Shown: positions 1 to 12,089 of the stretch, piece after piece
Position numbering within the stretch: the first letter of the stretch is position 1
Layout of the letters: every line of letters begins with the position of its first letter
From: Akebia trifoliata
Lineage: Eukaryota > Streptophyta > Magnoliopsida > Ranunculales > Lardizabalaceae
Length of the DNA: 64,000 nucleotides
Reading direction: 5' to 3'
NCBI GenBank assembly: GCA_017979445.1
Contig: CM030711.1
Span: 47,539,560 to 47,603,559, forward strand
The notes under the pieces: generated by a model
What the model was told of the DNA's origin: nothing
What the model saw: the letters and a program-made list of their open reading frames with translations, nothing else
Database searches by the model: none
Translations under genes and position numbers: made by a program

Positions 1-1544
1 TTAATTAATTTCCAAAACACATCTAACAACTAGCATCCAATGGACAATTGAGATGGAAGGAATAGGTTCTTAATGGATGATATTCGAAGGAATCATTCAA
101 AGATCGATACTCAAATTCATGGTTAAACTTCAAGACAGTCGTTTCTTTGCACACCAAGAAATTGTATTATTCCCCAAGAAGATTTGAAAATCAGTGATGA
201 ACCAGACTATCAGGACTACCAACCCAATCAACTTCAAAGAAAACTATAAGCCGAGAAGAAGATGAGGTTGTCAAACTCCACTGATATAAGAGCTCATGAC
301 CAAGAGGATCATTTAAGATATCGAAAGAAGCATTTGACCACAACAAGATGAGTCTATCGGAGAGCACTCATAAATTGTGCAACGTGATTTATCAGAAATG
401 ATATATTAGGCCTATTGAGTGTAAAATATTTTATTATTAATTTAAATGATTCTAAATTTAATGGAACTAGTAAAAAGCACGTGCATTATCATAGATTTTT
501 AGAATAGTGACATAAATTTATTTAAGAATTAAAATTATATTAAATGTTAAGAACTGCTTGCTCATCATTGTTTAATATGCTTATGCTAGCTATGAATCTG
601 TCTACAAAATTGATATTTATGAATAGCGTATTGTCAATGGGTTCAAAATTGCCGTGTACCTAGTAATTCACTCAAATTAGTTAACCATCTCACTTCAATA
701 AGGAATCGCAAGTTACAAATAATACTTATGTTCTTTGTCTCTTCTATGATAACATGTCCTTGCTTTCAAATTAAGGTAAGTGGTGATCGTCTTGTATTTG
801 AGTTAAGAGACAATCCTATAAAAGTCCAATTTTTTGTACCGTGATTCATTCAAAATGTGGAAATTGAAGGTTAACCATCTATTTGTATAATATTTTCCTC
901 TAAAAGAAAGGGGAAAAAAAATTAATAGATACTAATGCTCGTTTGCATCACACCAATGTTTACAAAAACCTTATTTCCCACGTACACATGCAAAATACTA
1001 ACTAATTGAAAGAAAATAATTAAAAATGGGAAGGTCATGTTTGAATCATCTAATTTGTTTTGTTTTGTTTTTTTCTTTTTTAGATTATGAGCAAAAAAAA
1101 TTCATCCAAGAAATAAAAAATAAAAATAAAGTCTTACAAGAGAAATGGAAGAGACAAAGGAGTCCTACTTTGAAGCAGCCAAGCCGTTTCAAAATTTTGG
1201 AGGAATCCTCCTCGTAACATGACATGTAACTTTTTGTGTTTATTTCACACCCCTATTTTTAGTTTAATATTTGGGATACCTTTTTTAAGACACCACGTGC
1301 AATGTAAAGGAGAGAGTTTTATTGAATTTTTAAAGCAAGATGGGCATTTCAAAGCTTTTTCCACACGCATAAAGAAATCATGTACAAAAATGAATTGAAA
1401 TCCATGCGGTTCCAACGATCCTTATTAAGATTTGAAATCTTCGTAAGTTAACCTAGACTTAATAAAAAGGAAACAATTCCCCCATTAAATAGCATCTAGG
1501 ATAGATACATATCACAATCTTGGCGAAATGAAATATTGAAAACT

Positions 1545-1860
1545 ATTGAGTGTATGTTTTCCTCACTCTCAAGTGTGTCATACTCCAGTTAAGCGTCGTG
1601 ACCCTCTTGTATTCACAGGTCTCCTCCTCAACAACACATCAATCTTAATGAGTAATTGGTTGTTAAAGTGCTAGGTTCATATATGTCACGAGTTTGAATC
1701 TTTCCACCCTTTATGGGTAAGGGGGAATGTTGAGTGTATATTTTCCTCCATTCTCAAGTGTGTCATACCGCAATTAAGCCTCGTGACCCTCTTATATTCA
1801 TAGTTCTCCCCCTCTCCAACAAATTGGTCTTTTGGAGTAGTTGATTGTTAATAAAAAGTT
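1545..1860. repeat. Direct duplication, period about 184 bp
   Basis: A segment of about 90 bp starting tgagtgtatgttttcctc near 1545 recurs as tgagtgtatattttcctcc near 1729. Both copies continue through a shared ctcaagtgtgtcata core and a cgtgaccctctt block, and both end near a ggttgttaa/gattgttaa motif. Several substitutions separate them, so the duplication is not recent. No coding potential is seen. Confidence 0.65.
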
Positions 1861-2069
1861 TTAATTAAATATAAAGTTACTATCATATTTGTACAATACC
1901 CTCGAAGAGATCCTCACCCCAACTATCGTGATGAATGTAAAAAAGTAGAGTCAAAGCTATAGAAATGAAGAATTGCTATTGTCACACCAATTTTTTCCCC
2001 ATTAATTATTGTGGAAAAAACTCTCTTTGGCCTATCAAGATTGATAAACTACGAAGATAAAAGTTAGAG

Positions 2070-2135
2070 AAAACAAAGAACACAAGAGATTTACGTGGTT
2101 CGGCAAAATTACGTACGCCCACAGATGGCGATGAT
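2070..2135 (+). repeat. Fragment of a dispersed LTR-type repeat
   Basis: It contains acacaagagatttacgtgg followed by ttcggcaaaattacgtacg. This motif is common near the ends of plant LTR retrotransposons. Diverged or reverse-oriented relatives occur near 7.6, 55.5 and 60.45 kb. No complete element can be outlined here. Confidence 0.4.
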
Positions 2136-2574
2136 ATTAGGTCAAAATACACATTTTTAATTACAAAAATGCTGCCCCCCTCCCCCCCTCTTCCTCTTTA
2201 AAGGATACCCCTAAAATGAAAGTGTTTGTCGGCAAACCTAGCCGGGCAAGACTAATTCTTGACTTGTCTGTGTTCAACCTCGAACATCTCATGTTGCATC
2301 TTTGTTTGTTAAACCTTCATCTTATACTGTATGAAAAGGAATAGAAAGAAGAGGAAAATACATAACACACACAGAGAGATGCTATAGAACTTACTTAAAT
2401 AGATGTACTTCAACACTTTAGAATAATTAGACATATATAAGAGACAGAGAGAACAATACACAACAAAAAGAAACAAAACAATTGCAAACTTTTATCCTTA
2501 AAAACTTCATGATCTCTATTTGTTTCTGGCAGAAACAACTATAGCTTTAAAAATAGATATCAAAGAAGCCCCCC

Positions 2575-3783
2575 TCATTTCATCAAAGGAGGAGCATCAG
2601 AAGGTGGTGGAATCTGAAATGGAGGTAAGAAAGGAAGTGATGGTGATTCAGGCTCTATGGGCTGAAATGGTGGTGAATCAACCGGGATGTCGGGAACCAC
2701 GGAAGGTGGAACAAAAATATCAGGTGGCTGTGGAAGTGGAAACGATGGCGGTTGGGGTGGTGGAAAGAGAAGATCAGGTGGTTGTGGAAGTGGAAATGAT
2801 GGAGGTTCAGGTGGTTGATCGATATCAGCTTCGGGTGTGGGTGGTGGAGAAAATGAGAATGGCTGTTGAGGAATCACTGGTGGTAGAAGAAACGTTGGCG
2901 GTGTAAATTCATCGGGTGGTTCGGGTAGAGGAAATGTTGGTAGTGGTGGTGGTGGTGAAGGTACAGGAAGGAAAGGCGTGTCGGGTGTTACATCTGGTGG
3001 TGACAACCATGGAAATATTGGTGGTTGAATTATATCTGGAGATGTTGGGGATGGAATGAGTGGTGGTAGAATTAGAGGTGGTGGGGATGGAACAAGAGGT
3101 GGTGGTGGTGGGGGTAGAAAGAGTGGTGGTGGAAGTATCATTGGTGGTGGTGGAGATGGAACTAATGGTGGTGGAGGTGATGGTGATGGTGGTGGTGGTG
3201 ATGGTACTAATGGTGGTGGTGGTGGAGGTGATGGGACAAGCCGTGGTGGTGGCGGCGATGGGACGAGCCGTGGTGGTGGCGAGGGTGATGGAATTATAGG
3301 TGGTGGTGAGGGTGATGGAATTATAGGTGGTGGTGGGAGAATTGGAATTGGAGGGGGTGGTGAGGGTAGTAATGGTGGTTGGACTATAGGCGGGGGAGAT
3401 GGAATGAGAGGCGGCAATGGTAGAGGAGGAGGAGGAGAAGGTACTAAAGGAGGGAGAGGTGGAAATGGTGGGGGAGGGTGGTGGCGCCGCCTCCTAGAAG
3501 GTGATGATGGGATGGGGAGAAAAGGGTTGTTAGGAGAAGGGGAGGTAGGGAAAGGCCATTGGCCACAACTCCCAAAGAGGTACTGATATAAGGGATCACA
3601 GCTTGTCCTTCTTCCACTACTACTACTTCTACTGCCTCTGTGACTTCTTTTCTTCTCTTCTTCTTCTCCTTCTCCTTCTGTTTGTTTTCCTTGGTGATGG
3701 GTTCTGGCCTCTATGGTTGTTATGGTAAGAGAGATCATAAAAAGCAACACTAGCAAAGCAACTCTCACTGTTGAAATCTTCAT
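2575..3783 (-). CDS. Secreted proline-rich (hydroxyproline-rich glycoprotein-like) protein
   Basis: Single-exon gene, 402 residues. I start it at the ATG at 3783 because residues 1-26 form a clear secretion signal (basic start, hydrophobic core, ending TTIEA). The open frame extends further upstream, but only into a transposon and past the TATA box. Residues 27-60 are charged and rich in Glu, Ser and Arg. A short conserved-looking block, CDPLYQYLFGSCGQWPFP, spans about 62-79 with two cysteines. The remainder is dominated by proline: runs of SPPPP and PPPP, many LVPSPPPP units, then SFPLPQPPD-type repeats towards the C terminus. This suggests an extracellular wall glycoprotein with hydroxylated and glycosylated prolines. 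It lacks the regular YxY cross-link motifs of classical extensins. The exact subfamily is unknown; the plus-strand G-rich frames across it are shadows. Confidence 0.8.
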   Translation of the reverse strand: MKISTVRVALLVLLFMISLTITTIEARTHHQGKQTEGEGEEEEKKRSHRGSRSSSSGRRTSCDPLYQYLFGSCGQWPFPTSPSPNNPFLPIPSSPSRRRRHHPPPPFPPLPPLVPSPPPPLPLPPLIPSPPPIVQPPLLPSPPPPIPILPPPPIIPSPSPPPIIPSPSPPPRLVPSPPPPRLVPSPPPPPPLVPSPPPPSPSPPPPLVPSPPPPMILPPPLFLPPPPPPLVPSPPPLILPPLIPSPTSPDIIQPPIFPWLSPPDVTPDTPFLPVPSPPPPLPTFPLPEPPDEFTPPTFLLPPVIPQQPFSFSPPPTPEADIDQPPEPPSFPLPQPPDLLFPPPQPPSFPLPQPPDIFVPPSVVPDIPVDSPPFQPIEPESPSLPFLPPFQIPPPSDAPPLMK

Positions 3784-3831
3784 CTTTTGTTTACATGCAA
3801 TTCTAACTTTAGATTGTAGAGAAACCCACTT

Positions 3832-3840
3832 ATATATATA
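3832..3840 (-). promoter_or_regulatory. Probable TATA box of the proline-rich protein gene
   Basis: An alternating TA stretch lies about 50 bp upstream of the chosen ATG, which gives a short leader of about 20 nt if transcription starts 25-30 bp downstream of it. This supports the start at 3783 over the longer open frame. Confidence 0.5.
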
Positions 3841-3878
3841 GTGAATGAGGAGTTGTTCGGTGTAGCTACGGCTCACAA

Positions 3879-4112
3879 GAGTCGTGATAATTTGACTACC
3901 CCGCTTGACACATTCAATCGACTCTCCTGGCATGACAAGTTCGGGAACCTTAGATCTGTATGTCTCTGGATACATGATTCCATCGGAATATACATTTTTA
4001 TGAGGAAGTATAGTTTTGTATCCTGAGGCGTACATATCTACAATTCCCAAACTTGTCACGCCATGAGAGTTGATTGAGTGTACCACGTGGGGTAGTCAGA
4101 TTATCACGATTC
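3879..4112. mobile_element. Mutator-like MITE in the promoter of the proline-rich gene
   Basis: Inverted repeats of about 95 bp flank a short centre. The left end starts gagtcgtgataatttgac and the right end read in reverse starts gaatcgtgataatctgac, followed on both sides by related ACTACCCC and GACAAGTTyGGGAA blocks. The ends resemble those of the element at 56719-56930. No target duplication can be seen, so it is probably an older copy. It lies about 40 bp upstream of the TATA box. Confidence 0.65.
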
Positions 4113-5343
4113 ATAATCTAATTCTAGGACATGGTGTCATATTTGATTCAAATTATAATAGAGATTCTCTCATATAATAATAATAAAAAGATAGGATCCC
4201 TTCCTTGCAATTTTGAAATATGATCATTAATCGATCAAACACTACTTGAAAACAATTCTTTTATTCAAAAACAAAATGTGTTCCAACTGTTTCTTTGGTG
4301 CCTTCAATGGTTCCTATACCTGTCACGTTCCTTGGATTATTTACAAGTGGGAATCAAGCTCTTATTTTTATGACTTTAGCCATGGGTTATGCATCAATTT
4401 TCAATTTTGAAAAGGAGATTTCTATTTAAAATTTTGATATAAAATATTAAAAATTAAATTCAGAATTTATAATTGGAATGTAATAATCTGAACCAAACAT
4501 ACCCATGATTGAAAATAAGAGAAATTCATGTTTTACGGTCATTGAATAATGGCTAAATCGACATATACATTTGTGTCGAATCAACGGACGAGATTGATGT
4601 GTAAGTGGGACTAGGTATCATACTACACCATCTTCTGTGAGGCTCTGAAGCATTATATATATATAATTTCTTTACAGGAAGGTAGCATCAATGAAACCCA
4701 GCTAGGCCTCTAATTTCGATTTAGGTCAGAGAGGTGGGAGGAATGGGAGTGTAGTAATAAATGATAGGGTGTCTAGTTCTACGTGCCACTGTTGAAAATC
4801 AGTAAAAACCTTAAATGCAAAACGATACCGGATGGCTTATCTAATCTCCGGGGCGGGCGCTTACGCGTCGTGGGATTGGTGTTTGAAGTAGGTGTGTGAG
4901 GATTGCATTGCATGAGCCATGAGATGAGACCCCTTCACGCATTCTTATCTACCAAATTTATTGTACCCTCTCTCATCTGAGAGACGAATGCTATAGATAG
5001 CCTTTTTATTATTCTCAACCACAAATCGCTAATTATCATTGGGATTCTCATGACACCATCCAATGGCCAACAATTGAAGATGAAAATGATAAAAGGAAGT
5101 GTTTGACATGGCATTTGAGAGTGTTCTATTTCCAATTAGAACACTAAAAGTGATTATCGTTCGGGAGTCGTTTTTGCTCACACTGCTTGCCACATCAAGC
5201 ATACAAGGATGGTTTTGTAACTAAGAAAGGTATTTTCGTAATTAGGAATGCAATTCAATACACGTCGGTACATATGATTGGTGGATCCCAGATTTCTGTG
5301 AGCAAAAAGAAATTTTGCATGTTCGATGAGTGTTCTATTTCCA

Positions 5344-5542
5344 ATCTGGAAATAACTTTGAAGTCGGTAGCCTGTTTCAAAATTTTGAAGAAACCCACTC
5401 CATTGGTTTACACGTGGCATTTTCAAGGATGTATTTCAATTTTGGTCAAATGTAAGGGCATGAAATAAATTCACAATACGACATGTCTTGTAATGAAGAG
5501 GGCTCCTTCAAATTTTGAAGCGGTTGCCTACTTCAAAGTTGG
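5344..5542. mobile_element. MITE-like element with about 42-bp inverted ends
   Basis: The left arm contains aactttgaagtcggtagcc and tttcaaaattttgaag. The right arm read in reverse gives aactttgaagtaggcaacc and cttcaaaatttgaag. A single related arm occurs at about 1168-1215. No coding content or clear target duplication. Confidence 0.5.
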
Positions 5543-5574
5543 ACTCTTCCAATCCTTACACATAAACAAAGCGA

Positions 5575-5965
5575 TGGAAGAAATCTAAGAGTAGGGATCC
5601 AGAACGATGTCCCATACCTAACCAAGGTCGGGTGGCACCCCAGTTTATGCCACGTAGCACTTTTGGTGACCCACTGACCGTATGGATATGTGGTCCATCC
5701 CTTAATGAATCTACACACAAAATATCAGCTTGATTGGTGATGTGCATCCATTGATGATAGCATTGTCTTAAGAATGATTTCTAATTGTTGGATTTAAACT
5801 CTTTTTCAAGAGCTTAGTTCTAGCCAATACAAGTTATCAAACACTATGATTTAGGTTCACCAAGAGATGGATCACATATCCATACAGTGAATGGGTCCCA
5901 AAAATTCCACTTGACATCAAATGGGGTGCCACGTGACCTTAGTTACGGGACACCATTCTAGATCT
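5575..5965. mobile_element. Foldback element about 390 bp long
   Basis: The two halves are inverted copies over more than 110 bp. On the left are gatccagaacg, gatgtcccatacctaacc and gtggcacccc, then gtatggatatgtggtccatc. The right half read in reverse gives the same order with about 80-85% match. No coding sequence is seen, and the exact ends are uncertain. Confidence 0.6.
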
Positions 5966-7379
5966 TTACTCGAAAACTAATCAGTATTTTCGAAAGTACA
6001 ATTACAACTACCCTCTATGTACATAGATTTCAAGCCTTAGAATCCATCCCATGATGAAAATTAGAGTTTGGGTAGAATTACTCTCAGTAGGAAATCATTG
6101 CCCATCGTTGAAATAATTGAAGAGAACGAACAAGAAATCAATAAATAAGAAAAATCAACCATAACATTAGACTTATGTGGAAAACCCTAAACCAGGGAAA
6201 ATCCATGAGTCGCATCGAGTACACTATATGTTCAAAGGTCAAATTTTTTTTTTTTTTTTTACAACATTTCTTCCCCAAATTCCCTTGTCCCTAATGAATT
6301 AAGGCTAGCAACATCTGGCAGAAAAGTGCAATTTTGCACCCATCGACCCTCGAGCAAAGGGCACATTGCCTCCACTGCAATCCCCCAACAAACTCAGTAC
6401 TGAGAATGACCAACGGAACGCTTGGATTGATAACCATACCACCTTATTAACTAGTATAATTGAACTCCACAAATCATAACACCCATATTAATAATTAAAA
6501 CCTCTATGAAGTTATTAAACCTGAAAATGCAATTGTAACCTCATTAAGTTTACGAAACAGATTAACTCAAATTAAAATACATACAGCACAAAGCTTTTCA
6601 ATTTATAAATAAATTGTACAACATAATTTCTACAGAGTATGGAAAACATCCCAACAAGCATACCATCAATAACATCTACTTTCTTCATAAGAGTAGCATA
6701 ATGTGCTCTTTCAACCTTCCGAACCTATGGTTTCACATGAACTTTTTTTCTTCTAAAAGACCCCAAATTCTGGAGTGCTATTCCATAGAAACTTTGGTAA
6801 ATTGAACTATATATTACCTTGTCCATGTCTACACGGCCAAAAAAAAGCAACTCAGAAGTGCAAAGTGCACCTCAAAATATTCAAAATGCACTATGAAACT
6901 ATACATAATAGCGATGATGGTTTTTGTGAGGACACATTCCTAGCTACTGTATTTAAACTAAGACTAAAAGGTGAATGATTCGATATATACTTTGTATACA
7001 TAAGAGTGAAAATAATGCTACTTTATGAAATTTTCAAAAGTTTCACTCTCCAACAAAAATTTCACCAAAATTACTCACGACTATAGTCTATACCAAAAAT
7101 GTGAGGCAAAAGTCCAAAATGCTATTTTAATTCATTTGAAACACTTTTATTCAGAAAAGCCCAACATTTTGTTGCCCCCTATTTTCTCATTATTTTAGGT
7201 TTTTTATGTTAATTATTTTTATTAATGATTACAGATCTTTCCAATAGGATCAGACAATGGTCTACAGTCTCATCAATATTTTGAAAATCAATATGAGGAT
7301 CAACCATCATCTAGATTCGCATAGGACAATACTTCTTAAGATCCGTTACAGTTGATTATGTGGTGAAACAGAATGCGTG

Positions 7380-7700
7380 AATGTATAGAATCAAAAGGGA
7401 CCTTCCCCGATGCGTACTGAGCCCATTTGGGGAGGGGGGGTGGGGTTGGGGTGTTTCGGGGACAGCGCCCACGAGAAGATATTTTTGGGTATATATAATG
7501 TTTTTTCGAGCGAGTAGAGTTTCTTTTTATGTTTTTTTTCTCTATGAGGTTCCTTGTGTCTGCAGACAGAGTTTGTAATCTTTATCGTTGATAGTGAATT
7601 TTTCTCTCTCCTCCATGGACGTAAGTAATTTGCCGAACCACATAAATCTTATGTGTTCGTTTTGTTTTTTTTATCTTTACTCTTGTTACACTTCCACACA
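7380..7700 (+). mobile_element. LTR retrotransposon end fragment
   Basis: The stretch contains a TATATATAA box, a segment leading through tgtctgcagacagagtttg and gtaatctttatcgttgatag, then gacgtaagtaatttgccg and aaccacataaatcttatg. This is the reverse-oriented form of the motif at 2.1 kb. The layout (promoter, leader, then the conserved motif) suits the end of an LTR. No internal genes, PBS or second LTR accompany it. Confidence 0.4.
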
Positions 7701-8143
7701 ACAATAGAAAAAAAGAGTTTGTAGCATACATTGAACTAAACATGTAATAACTAATGAGTTTTTTTTTAGTCCGGATTCCATGCACATGCACCCATACATT
7801 AAATGCATTAGAAGAAAAAAAAAAAGATTCTTTGGTATCTCTGTGACAAGATTTGAGGTGCGAAGTGCAGACAATCCAGATTCAAAGAAAACCCATAAAG
7901 ATGTAAAAACTGAAAAAGAAGAAACTCATATTACATATTTTGTTCAACTTGCTTCAATCAAAACGGAATTTAATATAAAAAGATTTGACAAATAGTAAAA
8001 TCTGATATACCAAATCTTTTGATTCCTCCCAATTTAATGACAAGTTTTTCTACATAAGCCTCCACTCCACACACTCACTTTGTATAGCATGAAGGGTTTA
8101 GAAGGTTCACCCCATCTTATTTCTTTCTTTCTTTTTTATTTAC

Positions 8144-8195
8144 GGGTTTAGGATGTACTCATATACGTGGGTTTACGATGTACTCATATACGTGG
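8144..8195. repeat. Two tandem copies of a 26-bp unit
   Basis: The unit gggtttaggatgtactcat plus atacgtg is repeated immediately with one substitution (agg to acg). Confidence 0.7.
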
Positions 8196-10150
8196 ATTTG
8201 ATCTTTGTACTTGGCATTTCGGTTGATAAACAAAAGCCCGACAAGGTTGTCGGGGAGCGGAAGCCCTATTACACATCCTTTGTTGAGCGTACGTTAATCA
8301 ACATTGGCATCATGTTTTAGTTATAATTCGAGTAACGAACTTTTGGTGGGTCTACAACACATATTGGTGGGTCACGATTTATCTGTAGCCTTATAACACA
8401 TATCTCATGAATACTTGTCTCAAGAAAAATTCCTGACGAGGATTTCATATTTACAGGGTCATTAAATAGATTTATCCCAAGGGACTTTTGTAATTTTTAT
8501 AAAATAAATGGAATCCTTGCTTTTAAACAACCCAATAGGGAAATTCTTATATGTTGCTGAAATGAAGTCCACTTATCTACAAAAACTGGACTCAAAAGTC
8601 AAAACTACTCGATCATTGTTATGTGTGTTGGGTATCATTTTGTTGAATATTTAAGACGCCCCATCTTATATTTAACATCTTCTTAGAGCCTTCCAACCTG
8701 AGGTAAATTATGCTATTCGACCCCACCTTATTCTTGTAAGAAACTTTTAATTTTTCTACCAAAAAAAACTCAGTACTACCAAAATTCCTATCAGGATCCT
8801 CAGGTTTGGTTAGGTTTGGAAGTATGAATGGAGTCAATCTTAAGGTCAAGGGCAGGGGTGGATGATTTCAGTCGTCGTGACGATAGTGTCATTTTCTTTT
8901 AATATATCTCAGAAGAAGAGGATCAATGTAAAACAGCTCTCAAATGTGGTAGCCAAACCCTCTAGAGGCTCTCTCAACAAGGATCTTAACGTGACACACC
9001 ATCTCTTAAGCAAACAACCCACAAAGGAATCGCCTTTGATCGCTTAGTGGAGTCCCATGTATCCGAATCATGGGGCCAATTTCTTTTTGACAATAACCAA
9101 CTTTAGTTTCAAGGTAAAGAGTTTCTTAGATATATCTGAATTTCCAAATTCAAAATTCATATTAGCTAACTAGCTATTGTAACAGTCCCTATAATTTTAT
9201 TCTTCAGTTACCACAAGCATGAATACTACATAAATGCAAACTAGTATATAAAATCAATAGAAGGTGATCAATAAATCACAATTTGAAGTCCCATATTTCT
9301 ACAATCTGATTCAGGTTGCCAAACCAAATAGAGACCAAAAGAAACTTGCATTGGAGGAACTTAACCCAACCCAAACGGTGTCTTGGTTCGTGACATTGGA
9401 TTGGATCATTTCAAAACTGGGCTTTTAATGAAATTTCAAATCTCCATCCACCATCTTTCAGTGCTCAAGAACCATCTCTGTACAAAGGGGTACAAGAAAA
9501 ATGATATACCATGAAGAAGCAAGACCATATAAGAAAGTTCCACCATGGCACCACCATCAAACCTCTTTGCACATGTTGGATCGACCATACAAAACCTGTT
9601 GTTTTACCTGAATCTTGCAAATTTGGTGACTTCCTAACCGCCATAGTAAATATGGGGGAAAAATGTAAATATATATCAAATTTTATTTTATTCTACACAG
9701 AAGTATAAAATTCATCAAGAAAAGGAAGTGATCGTAGGAAACCAAGTGAATGTAAAACAACGTAACAAAAACCACCGCGTTTCAATTGCTTAAGATAATT
9801 ATAGAAAATAAAATCTTCAAAAAAATACACATTCAAATTCATTATAAATAATATTAAAAAAGAAAAAAGAAATAAAAATAAACCCTGAAATAGTAGAATC
9901 AGGGTTTCCTGAAGAGGGAGCTACTTTCTTTGAAAGATTCTAACATTCTTTTCTTTCAAAGAAAAATAATAGCTAACTAAGCATATAGAGAGATCCTCTC
10001 AATAAGCATGGAATGTTTGAATACAAAGGACATGTTTTTCTTTTTCAATAAATTGCAGAAAGAATTTAAAATGAACAAAAACCACATAGTTGAATATAAC
10101 TGACCTCAAAATATTGAACAGCAGTAAAATCAAGCAAGGGCAACATCTAC

Positions 10151-10260
10151 CTCCCATGGATCAGTGTCAAATTGTTCCTCCCACAAGGGCATCCTACCAT
10201 AAGAAGCAAGGATTTGTGCATCATCACAAGTGCAGTGAGGCAAAGAACTCTTCAAGAAAT
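10151..10260 (-). other. Exon-like segment, gene unassigned
   Basis: On the minus strand an open frame of about 40 codons reads SSLPHCTCDDAQ then ILASYGRMPLWEEQ and FDTDPWE, and ends at a good donor (GAG followed by GTAGATG at 10150). The composition (Trp, Cys, His, acidic) is unlike the surrounding AT-rich DNA and looks protein-coding. I do not recognise the family. A second segment at 10495-10569, preceded by the strong acceptor TTCTCTTATTACAG, reads HLWDLENLSYLKNLE and reaches a stop soon after. A third near 12360-12410 reads ESLPFVEWRELGELVA. I could not join them into one gene with confidence, so they may be remnants. Confidence 0.3.
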
Positions 10261-10776
10261 ATCGTTTATCGAGTTATTCGTGGAAAAAACAACAATCTAA
10301 CATAGGCAACCATATAAAGAGGGTTATCTTACTAGCTTGACTGGAATAAGGTATGACTCACACTAACATAGTAATACCTGGTAGAATCAACTAAACTAAA
10401 AAATTTCCAATTAAACTTCACTCCAAAGCCTCCTGCTGGTCTCCAAGGATGACAGTCTCTCTCTCTCACTAGTTCAAACAAGATGCGCAGCTCACATCAT
10501 TCTCAAGGTTTTTGAGATAGCTTAGGTTCTCTAGATCCCACAAGTGGAAAGGTAACTGTAATAAGAGAAATTTTCTCCAAAACATAGGATACGCAGTTAA
10601 ATCATGAAATTGCACGTGGTTCAATTATGAAGATTCAATACCTTAAATCTAGCCTGCTGATATGCATTGACAGTCAGCAAAAGGCATACCATGTATTGCT
10701 AGGACAAGATCTTAAGATGTGAATTTCGAAAAATCCTCCATGATGCACAATTTTTTTCATATAGGCATAAAGCATA

Positions 10777-10883
10777 GAATAATGCTTAAGTGACCTCAAG
10801 AAAGATTGTACGGAACCATAGATGCTTTTCACGTCAAGATGTGTGATATGAGGTACAATCTTCAGGTCACTCTAGCACGACTC
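10777..10883. mobile_element. Mutator-like MITE, 107 bp
   Basis: Ends read gaataatgcttaagtgacc on the left and, in reverse, gagtcgtgctagagtgacc on the right. The flanks taaagcata (10768-10776) and tagagcata (10884-10892) match at 8 of 9 bases, which fits a 9-bp target duplication. It belongs to the same group as 14466, 16472, 17155 and 43001. Confidence 0.7.
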
Positions 10884-11652
10884 TAGAGCATAATATGTGC
10901 AATGAGATACAACACATTTATCACTCCTCTTTTGATGCTTACCCAACACATTCCGCGTGGTTTTTCTCTAAAAACTTGAAAGGTTCCACCAGAAAGAGTT
11001 TGGGATTGAATCGTTTGGTCTTTTCCAGTCACTGATTGGTTTGAGAACCTGATTTAAGAAGACCAGATTTTTTTGATACAAGTATTGGCGATAGCCATAC
11101 CTCAGACAACCCCTCGGACAAGCTAGGCATAGCCAACATCTATGTTCCAGCTTGAGACGAAGGAGGGTATTAAGAGGATGTGTTTTGCCAAACTACTCAT
11201 ATGGCAAACATTACTGGCATTCTTGTAATTTCAGATTTCCAGTATTTGAGCTACTATAATGCATGATAAGCATGCATCTTCCCCTCATTTATTTTTCTTC
11301 TTCCCTCTTCCTCATTTCTTATAGACCAATCCACTTTCTAAGAGAAACCATATGTGGACAACGCCGAAGATGGGAGGAAACAGGGAGAAGGGCAGCCCCG
11401 GTGGTGATGATGAATGTGGACTACCAGTCTCCACTTTGAACTAAAGAGAATTTTATACTTGATTTCAATGTTTAACCTGTCACAAGGAAATAGACTATAA
11501 TCATATGAAGTGCCATAAGAGTATCGACTTCAATTTCATCAAGGCAAGGTAAAAACATCCTCTCAATGTGGTAAATATGGCACCAATTTTTTTGGTAAGA
11601 CCGTAAAAAATAGAGGAAACAGTTTAAGAGGGCAAGGAGATGAGGAAGGGGG

Positions 11653-12089
11653 GACGGGTACAAACACATGAACATGGAGAATGTGCTAGAATATCCATTT
11701 ATGTGATAACAAACCCTATTCATCATTCAACTGAAATTCATAGGCAGAAGCCAGCACACCAAAGGAGGAGAAGAATGAAATAGTTCTAATTCACAATTAC
11801 TAAGGCAAGAAAGAATGCAAGGTCCTTGGGGACAGCATACCTCAACCTGCCAACTGATAAGCGAGGATAGGGAGAGGGGACGGGGACAAACACATGAACA
11901 TGTAGAATGTGCTAGAATATCCATTTATGTGATAACAAACCCTATTCATCATTCAACTGAAATTCATAGGCAGAAAGCCAGCACACCAGAGGAGGAGAAG
12001 AATGAAATAGTTCTAATTCACAATTACTAAGGTAAGAAAAAATGTAAGGTCCTTGGGGACAGCATACCTCAACCTGCCAACTGATTAGC
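11653..12089. repeat. Tandem duplication of about 226 bp
   Basis: The block starting gacgggtacaaacacatgaa at 11653 is repeated from 11879 as gacggggacaaacacatgaa. The copies stay aligned through catcattcaactgaaattc, gaggagaagaatgaaatag and ccttggggacagcatacc. They differ by a handful of bases and one extra A in the second copy, so the duplication is fairly recent. Confidence 0.85.

Larger units (their letters stand above)
1..2574. other. Gene-poor AT-rich stretch
   Basis: No coding region is supported here. The longest open frame (1026-1217) is low-complexity, and its end at about 1170-1215 resembles a transposon arm seen again at 5.35 kb. The stretch holds a direct duplication (1545-1860) and a copy of a widespread LTR-type motif near 2.1 kb, both listed separately. 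The rest shows no gene signal. Confidence 0.6.
4113..10150. other. Intergenic stretch with repeat relics
   Basis: No gene is supported. Apart from the repeats listed separately (5344-5542, 5575-5965, 7380-7700, 8144-8195) it holds short random open frames of 60-90 codons without recognisable domains. A minus-strand frame of 59 codons at about 9.47-9.65 kb has no recognisable similarity. Confidence 0.5.

Noticed and set aside
2520..2906. 128-codon plus-strand frame
   Set aside because: Val/Glu-biased shadow of the proline-rich gene's repeats on the other strand.
3056..3586. A 176-codon glycine-rich frame on the plus strand
   Set aside because: It is the complement of the proline codons of the minus-strand proline-rich gene. 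No signal peptide or promoter supports it.
3784..4086. N-terminal extension of the proline-rich frame to 503 residues
   Set aside because: The extra 101 residues run through the TATA box and into the MITE, and would bury the clear signal peptide inside the protein.
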